Below are positions 61,995 to 62,697 of a stretch of DNA of 62,697 nt, piece after piece. The first letter of the stretch is position 1. Each line of letters opens with the position of its first letter. Made by a program: the position numbers and the translations under genes. Source of the stretch: Candidatus Zipacnadia bacterium. Its GTDB lineage: Bacteria; Armatimonadota; Zipacnadia; Zipacnadales; UBA5352. The DNA lies in NCBI GenBank assembly GCA_029820945.1, contig JALGUJ010000021.1:1-62697 (forward strand), read 5' to 3'. The notes beneath the pieces are model-generated. The model had not been told where the DNA came from. It worked only from the letters and a program-made list of their open reading frames with translations, and searched no databases.

Positions 61995-62697
61995 CTACTG
62001 CTCGCCGGCCGCCCCGAAGTCCCGAAGGCTCGCCTCATCGACCAGGTAGGCCCCGGGCAGATGGAAGAAGGTGGTGATCGAGATGCGGGCGGTGTCCGGC
62101 GGCGTGGTGAAGTAGACGCGGGCCTCCTGCCAGTCGTCGGTGTCGGCCGGGAGCTTGATGCCCGCCCAGAAGTAGCCGTGCGTGTCCGTCAGCGACTGCC
62201 CGTCCTCGCCGCGGAAGATCACGCGCACCTTCGGCGAATCGGTGATCGTCGGGTGCTCCCCGACGCCGCTGGTCTGGTAGCGGAAGCTGTAGGCGTAGCG
62301 ATGCTCCCCCTCGGCGGGCACGGTCGTGGTCATCGACCAGATCGACTCGCCGTCGGGCGGCACCGAGAGACTCACGCAGTGGGCGGACTGGTAGCCCTCG
62401 CCCGCGATGATCTCGCCGGCCGCCTCGCCGATGGCGGAGAGGGTCCAGCCCGCCGCGCCGTCCTCGAACGAGGGGTTCTGCAGCAGGTTCGCGCGCTCCT
62501 CGCCGAAGATCAGGTAGCACGGGTGCCAGAGGCCACCCGCCCCCATCTGATCGCGCACGCGCACCGCGACGGTGTTCGTGCCGGGCCGCAGTTTCCCGGT
62601 CACGTCCACGTCCAGCGGCTCCTTCCAGCTATCGGGGTTGACCTGCGCATCGAAGATGATCTCGCCGACATTCTCTCCATTGAGCCAGACCCAGCCG
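61995..62697 (-). CDS. Glycoside hydrolase-associated sugar-binding protein (partial)
   Basis: The gene runs off the right edge; only the C-terminal 233 residues are visible. The edge segment reads VWLNGENVGEIIFDAQVNP and VDVTGKLRPGTNTVAVRVRD, the galactose-binding-like sandwich of GH2 enzymes and related proteins. A second sandwich follows with NLLQNPSFEDGAAGWTL and a CBM4/9-like pattern, ending AAGEQ. The catalytic part, if any, lies outside the window. It is 88 bases upstream of the GH31 gene on the same strand and probably in its operon. Confidence 0.7.
   Translation of the reverse strand, partial: GWVWLNGENVGEIIFDAQVNPDSWKEPLDVDVTGKLRPGTNTVAVRVRDQMGAGGLWHPCYLIFGEERANLLQNPSFEDGAAGWTLSAIGEAAGEIIAGEGYQSAHCVSLSVPPDGESIWSMTTTVPAEGEHRYAYSFRYQTSGVGEHPTITDSPKVRVIFRGEDGQSLTDTHGYFWAGIKLPADTDDWQEARVYFTTPPDTARISITTFFHLPGAYLVDEASLRDFGAAGEQ

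Noticed and set aside
1..62697. CRISPR arrays, transposases, integrases, tRNA and rRNA genes
   Set aside because: Looked for by eye. Short recurring words exist between genes, but no regularly spaced repeats, cloverleaf genes or recombinase motifs were found.

Overview
The window is about 63 kb of very GC-rich bacterial DNA. It reads like an uncultured carbohydrate-degrading bacterium of the Armatimonadota or Planctomycetes-Lentisphaerae kind. The reasons are the many very large secreted proteins with glycosidase-like, DUF4838-like, heparinase-like and alkaline-ceramidase-like domains, a UroD-like methyltransferase-family gene, and a glutamate synthase split into separate genes as in archaea and some deep-branching bacteria. 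This placement is inference from gene content. No rRNA or tRNA gene or other marker is visible, and no CRISPR array or transposase was seen.

Left end (1-5.5 kb). The tail of a CocE/NonD-type hydrolase is followed by a broken glycosidase-like gene in two pieces (263-1182 and about 1997-2401). Between and after the pieces lie two paralogous small CARDB-type exported proteins on the minus strand, each bracketed by GC-rich hairpins. At 3181-4269 there is a retron-like locus. It has a near-consensus promoter with an inverted repeat across its -35 box, a 110-nt transcript segment predicted to fold as a closed multi-hairpin structure, and then a reverse transcriptase with retron-specific motifs, interrupted by one frameshift. 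A cysteine-rich protein built from two copies of one domain follows.

Middle (5.5-32 kb). Features in order: an exported heparinase II/III-like lyase; a potassium uptake operon (trkH, trkA, universal stress protein); a minus-strand operon running Gfo/Idh oxidoreductase, small exported protein, GH42-like giant glycosidase and exported MsrA; an APC permease; a remnant of an aldo/keto reductase; and a 1353-aa exported protein with LamG, transglutaminase-like and carbohydrate-binding regions. Next is the nitrogen assimilation block: glutamine synthetase, then a perfect-consensus promoter, a structured 150-nt leader, and five glutamate synthase genes (glutaminase, ferredoxin-FMN synthase, ferredoxin, FAD/NAD(P) reductase, GXGXG domain). 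Together they form a GS-GOGAT module.

Right part (32-62.7 kb). This is a polysaccharide locus. The minus strand carries, in transcription order, a UroD-like protein, a ceramidase-like protein, an amidohydrolase, a DUF4838 protein, a pectate lyase fused to an FGE-like domain, and L-rhamnose isomerase. The plus strand carries two large exported glycosidase-like proteins, an alpha-L-rhamnosidase (GH78-like), an unknown protein and two tandem DUF4838 paralogues. A minus-strand group follows, with a beta-propeller glycosidase-like gene (frameshifted), a GH31 enzyme and a partial sugar-binding protein. Pectate lyase, rhamnosidase and rhamnose isomerase together point to rhamnose-containing plant or algal polysaccharide as substrate.

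Several otherwise intact genes carry a single-base frameshift (near 890, 3864, 12050 and 58704). Base-level errors in the assembly are therefore a live alternative to true gene decay. Most intergenic gaps hold strong GC hairpins without a U-tract, which look like this organism's terminators.
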